Below, piece by piece: positions 36,272-44,170 of a stretch of 64,000 bases of DNA. A program made the position numbers and the translations under genes. Location of the stretch: assembly GCA_964535575.1 (NCBI GenBank), contig CAZHTC010000001.1, positions 62,001 through 126,000 on the forward strand, given 5' to 3'. This DNA is from JAGPCK01 sp964535575. Lineage in GTDB: Bacteria; Bacteroidota; Bacteroidia; UKL13-3. The notes below the pieces were generated by a model that was not told the DNA's origin, did not search any database, and saw only the letters and a program-made list of their open reading frames with translations. Position 1 is the first letter of the stretch, and every line of letters starts with the position of its first letter.

Positions 36272-37516
36272 ATGCTTTTAGAAGAAAAGCTGGGCATACC
36301 TGTAGCTTTACTTAAGACTGACACCAATTTGCACGAATTTTATTTCGAGCTGGGCAATATTTTCCGCTTTCTGGAATTGCCCGATAAAGTGGTGCGCATT
36401 GAACAATTTAATGCATCGGCTTCCCGCTCGTATTACGCTAATGCATTGGAACGATCGATTGCCGATTTGGAAACCCTTAAAAACATTTTAAGCAAAAAGG
36501 CACAGGCCAAAGGGTTCAATGAAAAAACATTGTACATTTACCGGGAAGCGGAAGAATACCTGCTTACCAAGCGCGAAGAACCCCTTAACGTTGAACTGCT
36601 GGTTCAGTTGCACAAATTAATCAGTAGCACCGTAAACCGCTCTACTGAAGATTTTGATTTGTTTACCATACAATACCACAAACTTCCCGAATCGCTTACC
36701 CAAATGGAAGAAGCGCAACTGGCCGAGGTTTTTGATATGGTGCAAAACGAAAACGAACTCGACCCCATCGCTACTTCCTGGATTTTGCATTTTGAAATAC
36801 TGCGCATAAAACCATTTGGCAGCGATGCTCCCATACTGGCCCGTTTGATGCAAAATTTCTGGCTGGCTAAACACAGCCTTAATATGGACGGATTGCTTAC
36901 CCTGGAACACGAGTTATTCTTAAACCGCTCGCGCTATTTTGAGTTGCGCGAACAGGAAGAATTCAGTATTGAAAACCTTAAGAGCAAAATAGATTTCGGT
37001 AACGAAATTTTTCACAATAACCTGGTGCGGGTTAAACAGGTGTTGCGCCAGTATTTTCGCAAGCAGGTGGAATATGATGATGCCAACCCAAGGCAACGAA
37101 ATATTATGAACTATGTGTTTGAGCATGGATATAAACTCAAGCTGTATAGTCATGGATTGTTGAATAAACGGCAGGAACTCATTATGTATATTATCCATCA
37201 TAAAGGATTTGTGAGTACTAAAGAGCTTACCGAAGAATTTGGATGCAACCGCAAAACCATTCAGCGCGATTTTAACGACCTGCTTAAGATGAATATGGTG
37301 CGAACCATAGGCAATGGCAGTTCCCTGCGTTATTCGGTAAGTATTAAAGCTGCCAGTGGCAATGAAGAACTGAATGAGTTTATGCCTCCATTTCTTAAAG
37401 ATATTCACCAGGCTTCAAAAGGGCAGGGTGAAGAAGAAAGTCAGTCGGCTGAAAATTTTGCAGCCATGCAGGCTTCGGTTGCTGCCGGCAACGGCATGAG
37501 GGGTTTTGCCAGTTAA
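36272..37516 (+). CDS. Degenerate Fic-fold protein with C-terminal helix-turn-helix
   Basis: 414 residues. Residues 55-205 follow the Fic-family helical pattern: ALERSIADLETLKNIL, YREAEEYLL, LNVELLVQLHKLISS, QYHKLPESLTQMEEA and LDPIATSWILHFEILRIKPF. In active Fic enzymes the last block continues as HPFxDGNGRxxR; here the catalytic His is Lys180 and the DGNGR positions read SDAPI (184-188), while Arg191 is retained. AMP-transfer activity is therefore not expected. Residues about 296-345 look like a DeoR-type winged helix (FVSTKELTEEFGCNRKTIQRDFNDLLKMNMV). It is probably a DNA-binding regulator built on a dead Fic scaffold. No partner antitoxin gene is adjacent. Confidence 0.75.
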   Translation: MLLEEKLGIPVALLKTDTNLHEFYFELGNIFRFLELPDKVVRIEQFNASASRSYYANALERSIADLETLKNILSKKAQAKGFNEKTLYIYREAEEYLLTKREEPLNVELLVQLHKLISSTVNRSTEDFDLFTIQYHKLPESLTQMEEAQLAEVFDMVQNENELDPIATSWILHFEILRIKPFGSDAPILARLMQNFWLAKHSLNMDGLLTLEHELFLNRSRYFELREQEEFSIENLKSKIDFGNEIFHNNLVRVKQVLRQYFRKQVEYDDANPRQRNIMNYVFEHGYKLKLYSHGLLNKRQELIMYIIHHKGFVSTKELTEEFGCNRKTIQRDFNDLLKMNMVRTIGNGSSLRYSVSIKAASGNEELNEFMPPFLKDIHQASKGQGEEESQSAENFAAMQASVAAGNGMRGFAS

Positions 37517-37581
37517 TTCCTTTACCCAATTTACAACTACGCTTTCCTGCTGCCTGCTTTAATTAATGTTTAATACAACGC

Positions 37582-38292
37582 ATGTCAGGAACCAATAATA
37601 CCGTAACTACACCTTTTCCTGTTTCAACAAAAAGTTTGTTCAGTAACTGGCCCGTTGCGGTTTCGCTTTCGCTGGTGCTGCTTCCGGTGGTTACTCCCTT
37701 ACCGGCAACGGTGGCCTTATCCCTTTTTATTCTCAACATTCTTTTCTGCTCATATTTCGTTTTCAAAAATCAACTCGTTAAAAGAAAACAGATTCTCCGG
37801 TTCTCCTACCTTAACCATACTTTTTTTAATGGCTTGCTGGCGGGGTTGGTGCTTTGGGTAATTCTTGGCCTCATTTTAAATCCGGTTCTCAATCATTTCA
37901 CCGGCATTATGACCAACTACCAAAAATTTAATGTGCTCAGGCATAATATACCGTTAACTCTGCAGGCTACAGCAGGTATGTGGCTTACGGCAGCCATTGG
38001 TGAAGAAATTATTTTCAGGGGATTTTTGCTAGACCGTTTTGTGCAGCTCACTAATCACCGCGGAGTATCGGTTACCATTTCCTCCATCCTGTTTGCCCTT
38101 ATTCATATTTACCAGGGAGCAAACGGAGTAGTTACCACTTTTGTTGCCGGAGTACTTTTTGGATGGCTTTACCTGCGCAGCGACAAAAACCTGTTCCTGC
38201 TTATTCTTTGCCACGGCATTGCCGATACCTTATTTTTTGCCTCGGTATGTTTTAACTACGATTCCACGTTTTTAATCTCGCGGCTGTTTTAG
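37582..38292 (+). CDS. CPBP-family intramembrane glutamic protease
   Basis: 236 residues with about six to seven transmembrane helices. The three CPBP/CAAX-protease motifs are present: EEIIFRGFL (EExxxR), ILFALIHIYQG (FxxxH) and LCHGIADTLFF. The family includes CAAX prenyl endopeptidase and bacteriocin-immunity proteins; the substrate is unknown. It is a free-standing gene between the Fic-like regulator and a convergent hydrolase. Confidence 0.85.
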   Translation: MSGTNNTVTTPFPVSTKSLFSNWPVAVSLSLVLLPVVTPLPATVALSLFILNILFCSYFVFKNQLVKRKQILRFSYLNHTFFNGLLAGLVLWVILGLILNPVLNHFTGIMTNYQKFNVLRHNIPLTLQATAGMWLTAAIGEEIIFRGFLLDRFVQLTNHRGVSVTISSILFALIHIYQGANGVVTTFVAGVLFGWLYLRSDKNLFLLILCHGIADTLFFASVCFNYDSTFLISRLF

Positions 38293-38305
38293 CAAATACC
38301 TGTAA

Positions 38306-38326
38306 TGTTTTATTGAAAATAAAACA
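38306..38326. terminator. Possible bidirectional terminator between convergent genes
   Basis: A perfect 9-bp inverted repeat TGTTTTATT / AATAAAACA with loop GAA lies at the meeting point of the CPBP protease and hydrolase genes, and overlaps the hydrolase stop. It is A/T-rich, so it may be weak. Confidence 0.3.
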
Positions 38327-39041
38327 CCGAGAACGTAAACAGTTCCTTCAAACTTTCTTCATCAAACCAGTGCCCTCTGTCTTTAAAAATCAGCATGGAC
38401 TCGTATCCCGAAGTATCCAGTTTATGATTCATATCTACCGACTGGGCCGGATACGAAATATCATCGGTATTGCCGTGTACAAACAAGGTTTTGCAAAAGT
38501 TGGTGGCATTGATAGGGCTGGAGGCTACCACGTCTTTATAGGCATAGCTTGCATTGAACAACACTTTTGAATTGGCATTTTTAGTTAAGTCGCCAATGGT
38601 TCCCATACACACCACTCCTATTACACGCGGATCTGCGGTGTGGTAGGCATAATCCATGGCAATGGTGCTTCCGGCTGATATACCTGCCAGCACAAATTTT
38701 TTATACTGAAACTTGCTGCTTAAAAAATCAAGACAACTTTTCACTTCGGTTTGATTGAGGTCGCCACAGTATTTTTTCTTTACAGTATAGTTCATATTGC
38801 AGGCAGCACGATGGTACTTACCAAACACTTCAGCCGAACGGTAAAAATTACTTTTATCTCCACCCTCCCATGCACCGCCATGAATCAACACAAAACAGGT
38901 ATCGCCCGGATACGGATATACATCGCACACATTGGTGCTGTCGTACAGGTAGGGTATTTTGTTTTCGGCAATGGCTGCCTTTTCCCGGTTGCACGAGAAC
39001 AAAAAAAAGGATAAAAGAAGTAAAAAAACTAATTGCCGCAT
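38310..39041 (-). CDS. Lipoprotein alpha/beta hydrolase
   Basis: 243 residues. A short hydrophobic leader ends in lipobox LFSC. The hydrolase fold shows LIHGGAWEGGD (oxyanion HGG), the nucleophile elbow GISAGS, the acid near NTDDISYP and a catalytic-type His in DRGHWFDEES. This resembles the esterase/lipase HGG group (BD-FAE type). Substrate unknown. Anchored in the envelope facing the periplasm or cell surface. Confidence 0.8.
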   Translation of the reverse strand: MRQLVFLLLLSFFLFSCNREKAAIAENKIPYLYDSTNVCDVYPYPGDTCFVLIHGGAWEGGDKSNFYRSAEVFGKYHRAACNMNYTVKKKYCGDLNQTEVKSCLDFLSSKFQYKKFVLAGISAGSTIAMDYAYHTADPRVIGVVCMGTIGDLTKNANSKVLFNASYAYKDVVASSPINATNFCKTLFVHGNTDDISYPAQSVDMNHKLDTSGYESMLIFKDRGHWFDEESLKELFTFSVFYFQ

Positions 39042-39067
39042 CGGTTACACCCGGTTGTTTTGTTTTG

Positions 39068-39075
39068 CAAATGTA
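39068..39075 (-). promoter_or_regulatory. Putative -7 box of the lipoprotein hydrolase gene
   Basis: Minus strand TACATTTG, a TAnnTTTG match, about 27 bases before the start codon. No obvious -33 TTG. Confidence 0.35.
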
Positions 39076-39131
39076 ACGCTAAGGTAAATATTAGCTGTCA
39101 TAGTTTTAGTGGTGAATAAAATATCACTTTC

Positions 39132-39688
39132 CGTCACTCTGAGCAACGCGAAGAGTCTTCCCGTATTTTGCACCATGCTAAATTTGTACCCTTTGCTTAA
39201 AGTCGACAGATTCTTCGTCCCCACTTGCCTCCTCCTATGAGGGAAAAAATGCCCGGGGACTCAGAATGACGATTTTGTTTGGCTCAACTCCTCCTCAAAG
39301 GTCGGTCCTGTTCAGTCCCCCTAGCAGCGTGGCCTCCGCTTGTCACACCGAGTTCACCGAGGTGGAAGGGGGCAGGGGGATGAATAAATGTCACTCTGTC
39401 CCGCCCATGCGGGAAAGCATCTGCCCGTGGGCTTACGTCATGCTGAGCGGAGCGAAGCATCTCTCTGTGGTTTGCACCATGCTAAATTTGTACCCCCTGC
39501 TCAAAGTAAGCAGATTCTTCGTCCCCACTTGCCTCCTCCTATGAGGGAAAAAATGCCCGGGGACTCAGAATGACGATTTTGTTTGGCTCAACTCCTCCTC
39601 AAAGGTCGGTCCTGTTCAGTCCCCCTAGCAGCGTGGCCTCCGCTTGTCACACCGAGTTCACCGAGGTGGAAGGGGGCAGGGGAATGAA
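39132..39688. repeat. Two tandem copies (304-bp period) of a non-coding repeat with 12-bp inverted ends
   Basis: Bases 39167-39384 recur at 39471-39688 with a shift of exactly 304, nearly identical over 218 bp; a weaker match extends back to 39132/39436. Each copy contains a 140-bp element (39132-39271 and 39436-39575) bounded by CGTCAnnCTGAG on the left and its complement CTCAGAATGACG on the right. The intervening bases 39385-39432 contain a further CCCGCC-ATGCGGG hairpin. No transposase or convincing gene is seen in the whole 853-base gap 39042-39894; the remainder up to 39894 is AT-rich and without recognisable structure. It looks like a non-autonomous repetitive element family. Confidence 0.85.
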
Positions 39689-39861
39689 CTAATCTTTTTT
39701 GCCAAACTCCTAAACTTTTTATACCTTGCCTTTTCAATGTACTAAACCATGACCTCACTCCACTTTTGTCCCTGCTTTTCCAAGTTAAAAAAAGAACAAC
39801 ACTTTCGTGTATTCCCCCCAAGTTGTAGAGATAAACAAAGGTTTATATCGCTAATACACGA

Positions 39862-39870
39862 GTTATATGC
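39862..39870. repeat. Left half of a 9-bp inverted repeat around the DUF2971 gene
   Basis: GTTATATGC lies 24 bases before the DUF2971 start; its exact complement GCATATAAC is at 40686-40694, six bases after the stop. A possible cassette boundary. Confidence 0.4.
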
Positions 39871-39894
39871 TATACAAAAAAGATCGAATAAATA

Positions 39895-40680
39895 ATGCCA
39901 GTAATATTTGACTCTGCACCAGTATTCCCAATTGAAAGGACTGAAACACTCGTTAAGTATTTAGACTTAGCTAAATTTCTGTCATTACTTAAAAGGAAAT
40001 CTTTTTTCTTTTGCAGACTTAACAAACTCGAAGACCAATTCGAGGGGACAACGGCAAAAAAGAATTACGAATCCAGAATCAATTGGTATAGGTGGTGCAA
40101 CACACAAGTTGAGAGTGGGACTTTTTCGAGAGTTTTGACTGAAGATGAAATTTTACAAAAGGTTAATGAATATTATGACTTTGAAAACAGAATTAAGGCA
40201 TTGACTTGTGTTAATTGCTGGAATAACAATCAAATTGAATCTGCGGCACTATGGAAAATATATTCCGATAATGGTCAAGGTATAAGACTGAAAACGACAG
40301 TACAAAAATTAATAGACTCGTTGACTGGGGCAACCCCAGAAATTAGAATTAGCCGAATTAATTATATTGACTATTCTAACGACACAATGGATGACGGGAA
40401 TACTATGTTTCCAATTATTCATAAACATCACGCATATCATTACGAAGAAGAAGTTAGATTAATACACGAAGTAAAGGCAGAGAAAGGATTTGTTCACGAT
40501 TGGAAAAAAGAAGAATCTGAATTTGGTATTTATGTACCTGTTGATATGACTAATTTAATTGACGAAATTGTAGTAGGCCCATTTTCTAAACCATATATAT
40601 TCGAAATTATTCAGGACCTTTGCGTAAAGTATGACATAAAGTCTGAGATACGGAAATCAGAATTAACAGTGGAAAAGTAA
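39895..40680 (+). CDS. DUF2971 domain protein
   Basis: 261 residues, predicted cytoplasmic. The pattern of a start LVKYLDLAKFLSLLKRKSFFFCRLNKLEDQFEGT, then CVNCWNNNQIESAALWKIYSDNGQGIRLKT and the C-terminal YEEEVRLIHEV and PFSKPYIFEIIQDL matches DUF2971, a family of unknown biochemistry often found on mobile DNA. Its composition is visibly more AT-rich than the core genes, with many AGA and ATA codons. It is the first of three plus-strand genes in an accessory island and is bordered by a 9-bp inverted repeat. Confidence 0.75.
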   Translation: MPVIFDSAPVFPIERTETLVKYLDLAKFLSLLKRKSFFFCRLNKLEDQFEGTTAKKNYESRINWYRWCNTQVESGTFSRVLTEDEILQKVNEYYDFENRIKALTCVNCWNNNQIESAALWKIYSDNGQGIRLKTTVQKLIDSLTGATPEIRISRINYIDYSNDTMDDGNTMFPIIHKHHAYHYEEEVRLIHEVKAEKGFVHDWKKEESEFGIYVPVDMTNLIDEIVVGPFSKPYIFEIIQDLCVKYDIKSEIRKSELTVEK

Positions 40681-40685
40681 GCACC

Positions 40686-40746
40686 GCATATAACAGCAGG
40701 TAATTCCCCAGCCGTTCGGCATTTGCAAAGCCCGAATAGCCGGGGG
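40686..40746. repeat. Hairpin repeat, copy 1 (after the DUF2971 gene)
   Basis: After GCATATAAC (40686-40694) comes an imperfect hairpin at 40706-40746: CCCC and GC pair with GC and GGGG outside, TTCGG with CCGAA inside, around a loop containing TTTGCAAA. A second version lies at 41395-41434. This one fills the gap between the DUF2971 and LRAT-like genes. Confidence 0.55.
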
Positions 40747-40764
40747 AGTAATAAATAAAACAAC

Positions 40765-41448
40765 ATGATAACAAGGAAGGATAAGACTTACAAAATAACA
40801 AACCTACCCAAATTGCGATCAAATTCTTTAACATTTAATGGTCGGACAGGGTTCACAGGATCTTTAATCAAAAGATCTGTAAAAGGTACAATTGGATTAT
40901 TTAAACATACTGGCCTTGTATATGGGTATGACAAAAAAAATACACTATGGATTATAGAAAACAATTTAAATGGTGTAGAATGTATTACTTTACGTGACTT
41001 TACCCAAGGCATGAATTATATTATAGAGCCAAACACCAACCCATTAATAATTGAAACAATTATGAGTAGGGTACACGAAAGAGCAACTGAAATTTACAAT
41101 GCCAGAAAAAACAATTGTGAGCATTTTACAAATTATTGTTTAGCTGGAATTCATCATAGCAACCAAACAGAAACAACTGAAAATATTGTCAATGCTCTCT
41201 TATCAATCGCAGAAATGTCCTTAGTCGGCAATTCTTCAAATGCAGTCAGTTTAGAAGCATTTAATAAATTTAGAAATTCAATACAACTAGATCGACCTGA
41301 ATCAATTGAATCAGTTATTAAAGATATCTTAAACAATAGGACGGCTGTGCAGACAAAAAAGCAGACAAGCAATCAAATGGTAAAAAAGGTCAATCCCCCC
41401 AGCCGTTCGGGATTGCAAATCCAGAAAAGTCGGAGAAAAAGCAATTAG
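40765..41448 (+). CDS. LRAT-domain protein
   Basis: 227 residues, no signal. LRAT-type permuted NlpC/P60 fold: His48 in LFKHTGLVYG and the nucleophile Cys118 in NNCEHFTNYCL, with the histidine before the cysteine as the family requires. LRAT proteins are thiol acyltransferases or hydrolases. From about residue 200 the sequence (KKVNPPSRSGLQIQKSRRKSN) is encoded by a hairpin repeat, so the original protein may have ended earlier. AT-rich composition, part of the accessory island. Confidence 0.7.
   Translation: MITRKDKTYKITNLPKLRSNSLTFNGRTGFTGSLIKRSVKGTIGLFKHTGLVYGYDKKNTLWIIENNLNGVECITLRDFTQGMNYIIEPNTNPLIIETIMSRVHERATEIYNARKNNCEHFTNYCLAGIHHSNQTETTENIVNALLSIAEMSLVGNSSNAVSLEAFNKFRNSIQLDRPESIESVIKDILNNRTAVQTKKQTSNQMVKKVNPPSRSGLQIQKSRRKSN
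41395..41434. repeat. Hairpin repeat, copy 2 (inside the LRAT gene end)
   Basis: CCCCCCAGCCGTTCGG followed by GATTGCAAATCC and AGAAAAGTCGG matches copy 1 at 40706-40746 in order and spacing. Here GGATT and AATCC form a local stem, and the right arm is degraded. It is read through by the LRAT gene's last codons. Confidence 0.5.
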
Positions 41449-41573
41449 GAATAGGAATAAGAGAAATTTGTGCTAAGCTTATTAAAAGAATAATTGATTT
41501 AGGTTCAATAAATTGTTTATTTTAATGGCAACTAATCTTCACGCTTGAACTGCAACTGACACCAACTTCAACT

Positions 41574-42245
41574 ATGTTTTGGGCATTAATTAATAACCAA
41601 AAAACTGAACCCAAACCTAATATGTTAGGGAGTTGTCCGTTATGTGGAAACAAAGTTATTTCTAGATGCGGACCAATAAAAGCATGGCACTGGTCTCATT
41701 TAAAAAGCGAAAACTGTGACCCTTGGCATGAACAAGAAACATATTGGCATCTGCACTGGAAATTAACTTTCGGAAAGGAAAATTCAGAAATTATCATTAA
41801 GAAGAATAACAAATGGCACATTGCAGACATCTTCACAGAACAGGAAATTGTAATAGAATTACAGAACTCCCCTATCAAGAGAGATATAATTAATCAAAGG
41901 GAAGAGTTTTATGGAGAACGGATGATATGGTTATTAAATGGGAATAAATTTAAAGAGAATTTTCACATAAAGGATCTCGAAGACGATTCACACTGGTGGT
42001 TTAACAAGCATAATAATACAAAAAATATGCTTGGAAAAAAGGTATTCAAATGGAACTATCCTCGAAAAAGTTGGGAGATTTTAAAAAGACATCTTTTTAT
42101 TGACTTTGGTGAGAAAAATTTATTCTGGGTGAAATCTGGAATGGGAACTTCAACAGGAATTGGTGTATTTGTTGAAAAAGAAAAATTTATTAAAAAATAC
42201 AATGGGAATTGTGAGTACTATTTCAGTAAGTTTCCCAGCAAATGA
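41574..42245 (+). CDS. CoiA-like nuclease-fold protein with zinc ribbon
   Basis: 223 residues. The N-terminus carries a metal-site pattern: Cys21/Cys24 (CPLCG) and His39/His42 (WHWSH), as in competence protein CoiA. Then comes a PD-(D/E)xK-like core: ETYWHLHWK, WHIADIFTEQEIVIELQNSPI with Asp85, Glu95 and Gln97, and NQREEFYGERMIWLLNG. Enzymatic action on DNA is expected. CoiA proper acts in transformation; stand-alone relatives occur on mobile DNA, and this one lies in the accessory island with no competence genes near. Confidence 0.7.
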   Translation: MFWALINNQKTEPKPNMLGSCPLCGNKVISRCGPIKAWHWSHLKSENCDPWHEQETYWHLHWKLTFGKENSEIIIKKNNKWHIADIFTEQEIVIELQNSPIKRDIINQREEFYGERMIWLLNGNKFKENFHIKDLEDDSHWWFNKHNNTKNMLGKKVFKWNYPRKSWEILKRHLFIDFGEKNLFWVKSGMGTSTGIGVFVEKEKFIKKYNGNCEYYFSKFPSK

Positions 42246-42337
42246 GTTACCATGCTTTCGCAAGTTCATAATTGTGACAAAAAATAAGTGAAGTTTGCAA
42301 CTTCCATATCGCAAACAGTCTTATTCGTTAAAACAAA

Positions 42338-42366
42338 AAAGCCTGTGCAGTGCACAGGCCTTTTAA
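42338..42366 (-). terminator. Rho-independent terminator, mainly for the DUF2795 gene
   Basis: The stem GCCTGTGC / GCACAGGC with loop AGT (42341-42359) is flanked by A6 on the left and T4 on the right. On the minus strand it is followed by TTTTTTG, so it ends the 73-residue gene's transcript. It may also stop plus-strand reads. Confidence 0.75.
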
Positions 42367-42385
42367 TAAGGTTTCAATAAATTAA

Positions 42386-42607
42386 TTACAGCTCATCGGC
42401 ATTGTAAAAATAATCATCGTTAGTGGGGTAATCCGGCCACACTTCCTCTATGCTTTCAAATGGTTCCCCATCGTCTTCCAGTTCCTGAAGGTTTTCTATC
42501 ACCTCCAAAGGTGCACCTGAACGAATGGCGTAATCTATCAATTCGTCTTTGGTTGCCGGCCATGGAGCATCGTCCAAATAAGATGCGAGTTCTAACGTCC
42601 AGTACAT
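42386..42607 (-). CDS. DUF2795-like small acidic protein
   Basis: 73 residues. It begins MYWTLELASYLDDAPWPATKDELIDYAIRSGAP and ends in an acidic tail (VWPDYPTNDDYFYNADEL). This is a well conserved short protein of Bacteroidota (DUF2795), function unknown; the PATKDELIDYA segment recalls a small helix-turn-helix-like unit. High conservation of the family, as I recall it, argues it is a real gene. Confidence 0.8.
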   Translation of the reverse strand: MYWTLELASYLDDAPWPATKDELIDYAIRSGAPLEVIENLQELEDDGEPFESIEEVWPDYPTNDDYFYNADEL

Positions 42608-42681
42608 AGTAAATCTGTTTAAATAATTATCCCTGTTTTTCCCGCGAATATAAAAGGATTTCGCAATCTATTGCTACGCTT

Positions 42682-43782
42682 TCAGGAATCTTTTAAAAAA
42701 CTTTGCAACAGGCTGACCTTGTTAATTTTGCCCGAAGGCAACATGGGGAATTTTTCCACAAAGAGATAACCTGCCGGTGCATGATAGGCTGGCAAAACGG
42801 CTTTCATCCGTTGTTTGAGTGCTTCCAGTTTTTCTTCACCGGGCTTTGTGCCCTGCAGCACAAGCACCAGTTTACTTCCCCATTTTTCATCGGGCAAAGC
42901 AGCGGCTACAGCAGCGTATGGTAAATTCAATTCGTTTAATATTTCATCGGCTGCCCATTCAATTTGTGCCGGAAAAATTTTTATTCCTCCACTGTTTATC
43001 ACTTCATCAAATCGCCCGCAAAGAATAAATTTTCCGTAACTCAATTCAACTACATCATTGGTGGCTATCCATTGGTTTCCGGTTACAGCTGCTTTAATGT
43101 TTAAACAATTTCGTTCATCTGTTTTTAGTTCCACACCGGGCAAGGGGTGGTAAAATTCCGAACGGTTTTCGCCATTTACTTTGCGCAGCGCAATATGCGA
43201 AACGGTTTCGGTCATGCCATAGGTTTGCCATATATCTGCCCCGTTTATTTGCTGCAGTTCTTTGTTTAAACTTGCTGGAATAGGCGCACCACCCACCAAT
43301 ACGGTTTTAAACCGCTGCAGTGCCTCAGAAGCCCGCTTATTATCTTTTATAATAGTAAGCTGAGACGGCACCACCGATACCAACTGATACCGATGAAAGG
43401 CATCAAGCTTAGTGAGAAAATCGGCCGAGGGTTTTACCACCTCTATATCCATTTGGTAAAGCAGTGCCCGCACCAGCAACATTTTCCCTCCGATATACCG
43501 CGCAGAGATGGGCAATAAAGCCGTTTTCATCTGGTGGAAATTCAGAAAATCTCCGGTAAGGGTGGCACTAAGCAACATATGTTCCCGGCTTATAGAAATT
43601 ACTTTGGGTGCTCCCGTGCTGCCGGATGTTTGTTGTTCAAAAAAGTTTTTTCCGCTCAGCCATTCGTGTAAAAATACCACGGCTGCACGTTCATCTTCAT
43701 CGCGCAGCAAACCGAGGGTATGCTGTTTTAAATGCAGCAATTCATCGGTGAGGTATAATTTACCAAAAATGCGAATGATCAT
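42682..43782 (-). CDS. menE: o-Succinylbenzoate-CoA ligase-like AMP-binding enzyme
   Basis: 366 residues from ATG at 43780-43782. ANL-superfamily motifs are present: QQTSGSTGAPKVI (P-loop), IWQTYGMTETV, and the C-terminal LCGRFDEVINSGGIKIFP with the catalytic Lys in LPSGKINKVSLL. Compact size fits MenE, the menaquinone enzyme that activates succinylbenzoate with CoA, but no other men genes are present, so the substrate is inferred. The start overlaps the previous gene's stop as ATGA. Confidence 0.75.
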   Translation of the reverse strand: MIIRIFGKLYLTDELLHLKQHTLGLLRDEDERAAVVFLHEWLSGKNFFEQQTSGSTGAPKVISISREHMLLSATLTGDFLNFHQMKTALLPISARYIGGKMLLVRALLYQMDIEVVKPSADFLTKLDAFHRYQLVSVVPSQLTIIKDNKRASEALQRFKTVLVGGAPIPASLNKELQQINGADIWQTYGMTETVSHIALRKVNGENRSEFYHPLPGVELKTDERNCLNIKAAVTGNQWIATNDVVELSYGKFILCGRFDEVINSGGIKIFPAQIEWAADEILNELNLPYAAVAAALPDEKWGSKLVLVLQGTKPGEEKLEALKQRMKAVLPAYHAPAGYLFVEKFPMLPSGKINKVSLLQSFLKDS

Positions 43783-44123
43783 TGAGCCTGTTGCAATTCT
43801 TCCCAAAACTCCACAGCCCTGCGCGTATGCGGAATGACAATGGTACCGCCTACAATATTAGCTACTGCAAAAATCTCAAACATTTGTGCCGAAGTTACGC
43901 CCTGCTGATGGCATTTTTCGAGGTGATATTTTACGCAATCGTCACACCTGAGCACCATGGATGCTACCAGGCCCAGCATTTCTTTTACCTGACTGCTGAG
44001 GGCACCATCCTGATACGTGTTGGTATCAAGATTAAACAGGCGCTTAAGCACCAGATTATCGGATGCAAGAATCTTTTCATTCATCCGGCTGCGATACTCA
44101 TTAAATTCGTTTACTTTACTCAT
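43779..44123 (-). CDS. AhpD-like carboxymuconolactone decarboxylase family protein
   Basis: 114 residues, all-helical. The redox-type motif CDDC within VLRCDDCVKYHLEKC matches the AhpD/CMD family, where a CxxC pair and a downstream histidine act in thiol peroxide reduction. Specific role unknown. It is immediately upstream of menE with a 4-base overlap, so the two share a transcript. Confidence 0.8.
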   Translation of the reverse strand: MSKVNEFNEYRSRMNEKILASDNLVLKRLFNLDTNTYQDGALSSQVKEMLGLVASMVLRCDDCVKYHLEKCHQQGVTSAQMFEIFAVANIVGGTIVIPHTRRAVEFWEELQQAQ

Positions 44124-44150
44124 GCGTTTCCATTTTGACTACAAATCAAA

Positions 44151-44158
44151 TACCTTTG
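44151..44158 (+). promoter_or_regulatory. Putative -7 box of the acyltransferase gene
   Basis: TACCTTTG, an exact match to TAnnTTTG, placed for a start of transcription about 6 bases before the ATG at 44171. The nearest TTTTG lies only 13 bases upstream. Confidence 0.4.
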
Positions 44159-44170
44159 GGCGTTTAATCA

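Noticed and set aside
39266..39573. Short open frames inside the tandem repeat
   Set aside because: They lie within duplicated non-coding elements, share sequence between copies and resemble no protein.
39132..39688. CRISPR array
   Set aside because: Only two long near-identical units occur, without short regular repeats and varying spacers.
40686..41434. Classical integron attC sites
   Set aside because: Neither hairpin is closed by paired RYYYAAC and GTTRRRY core sites, and no integrase gene is present; only a loose resemblance remains.
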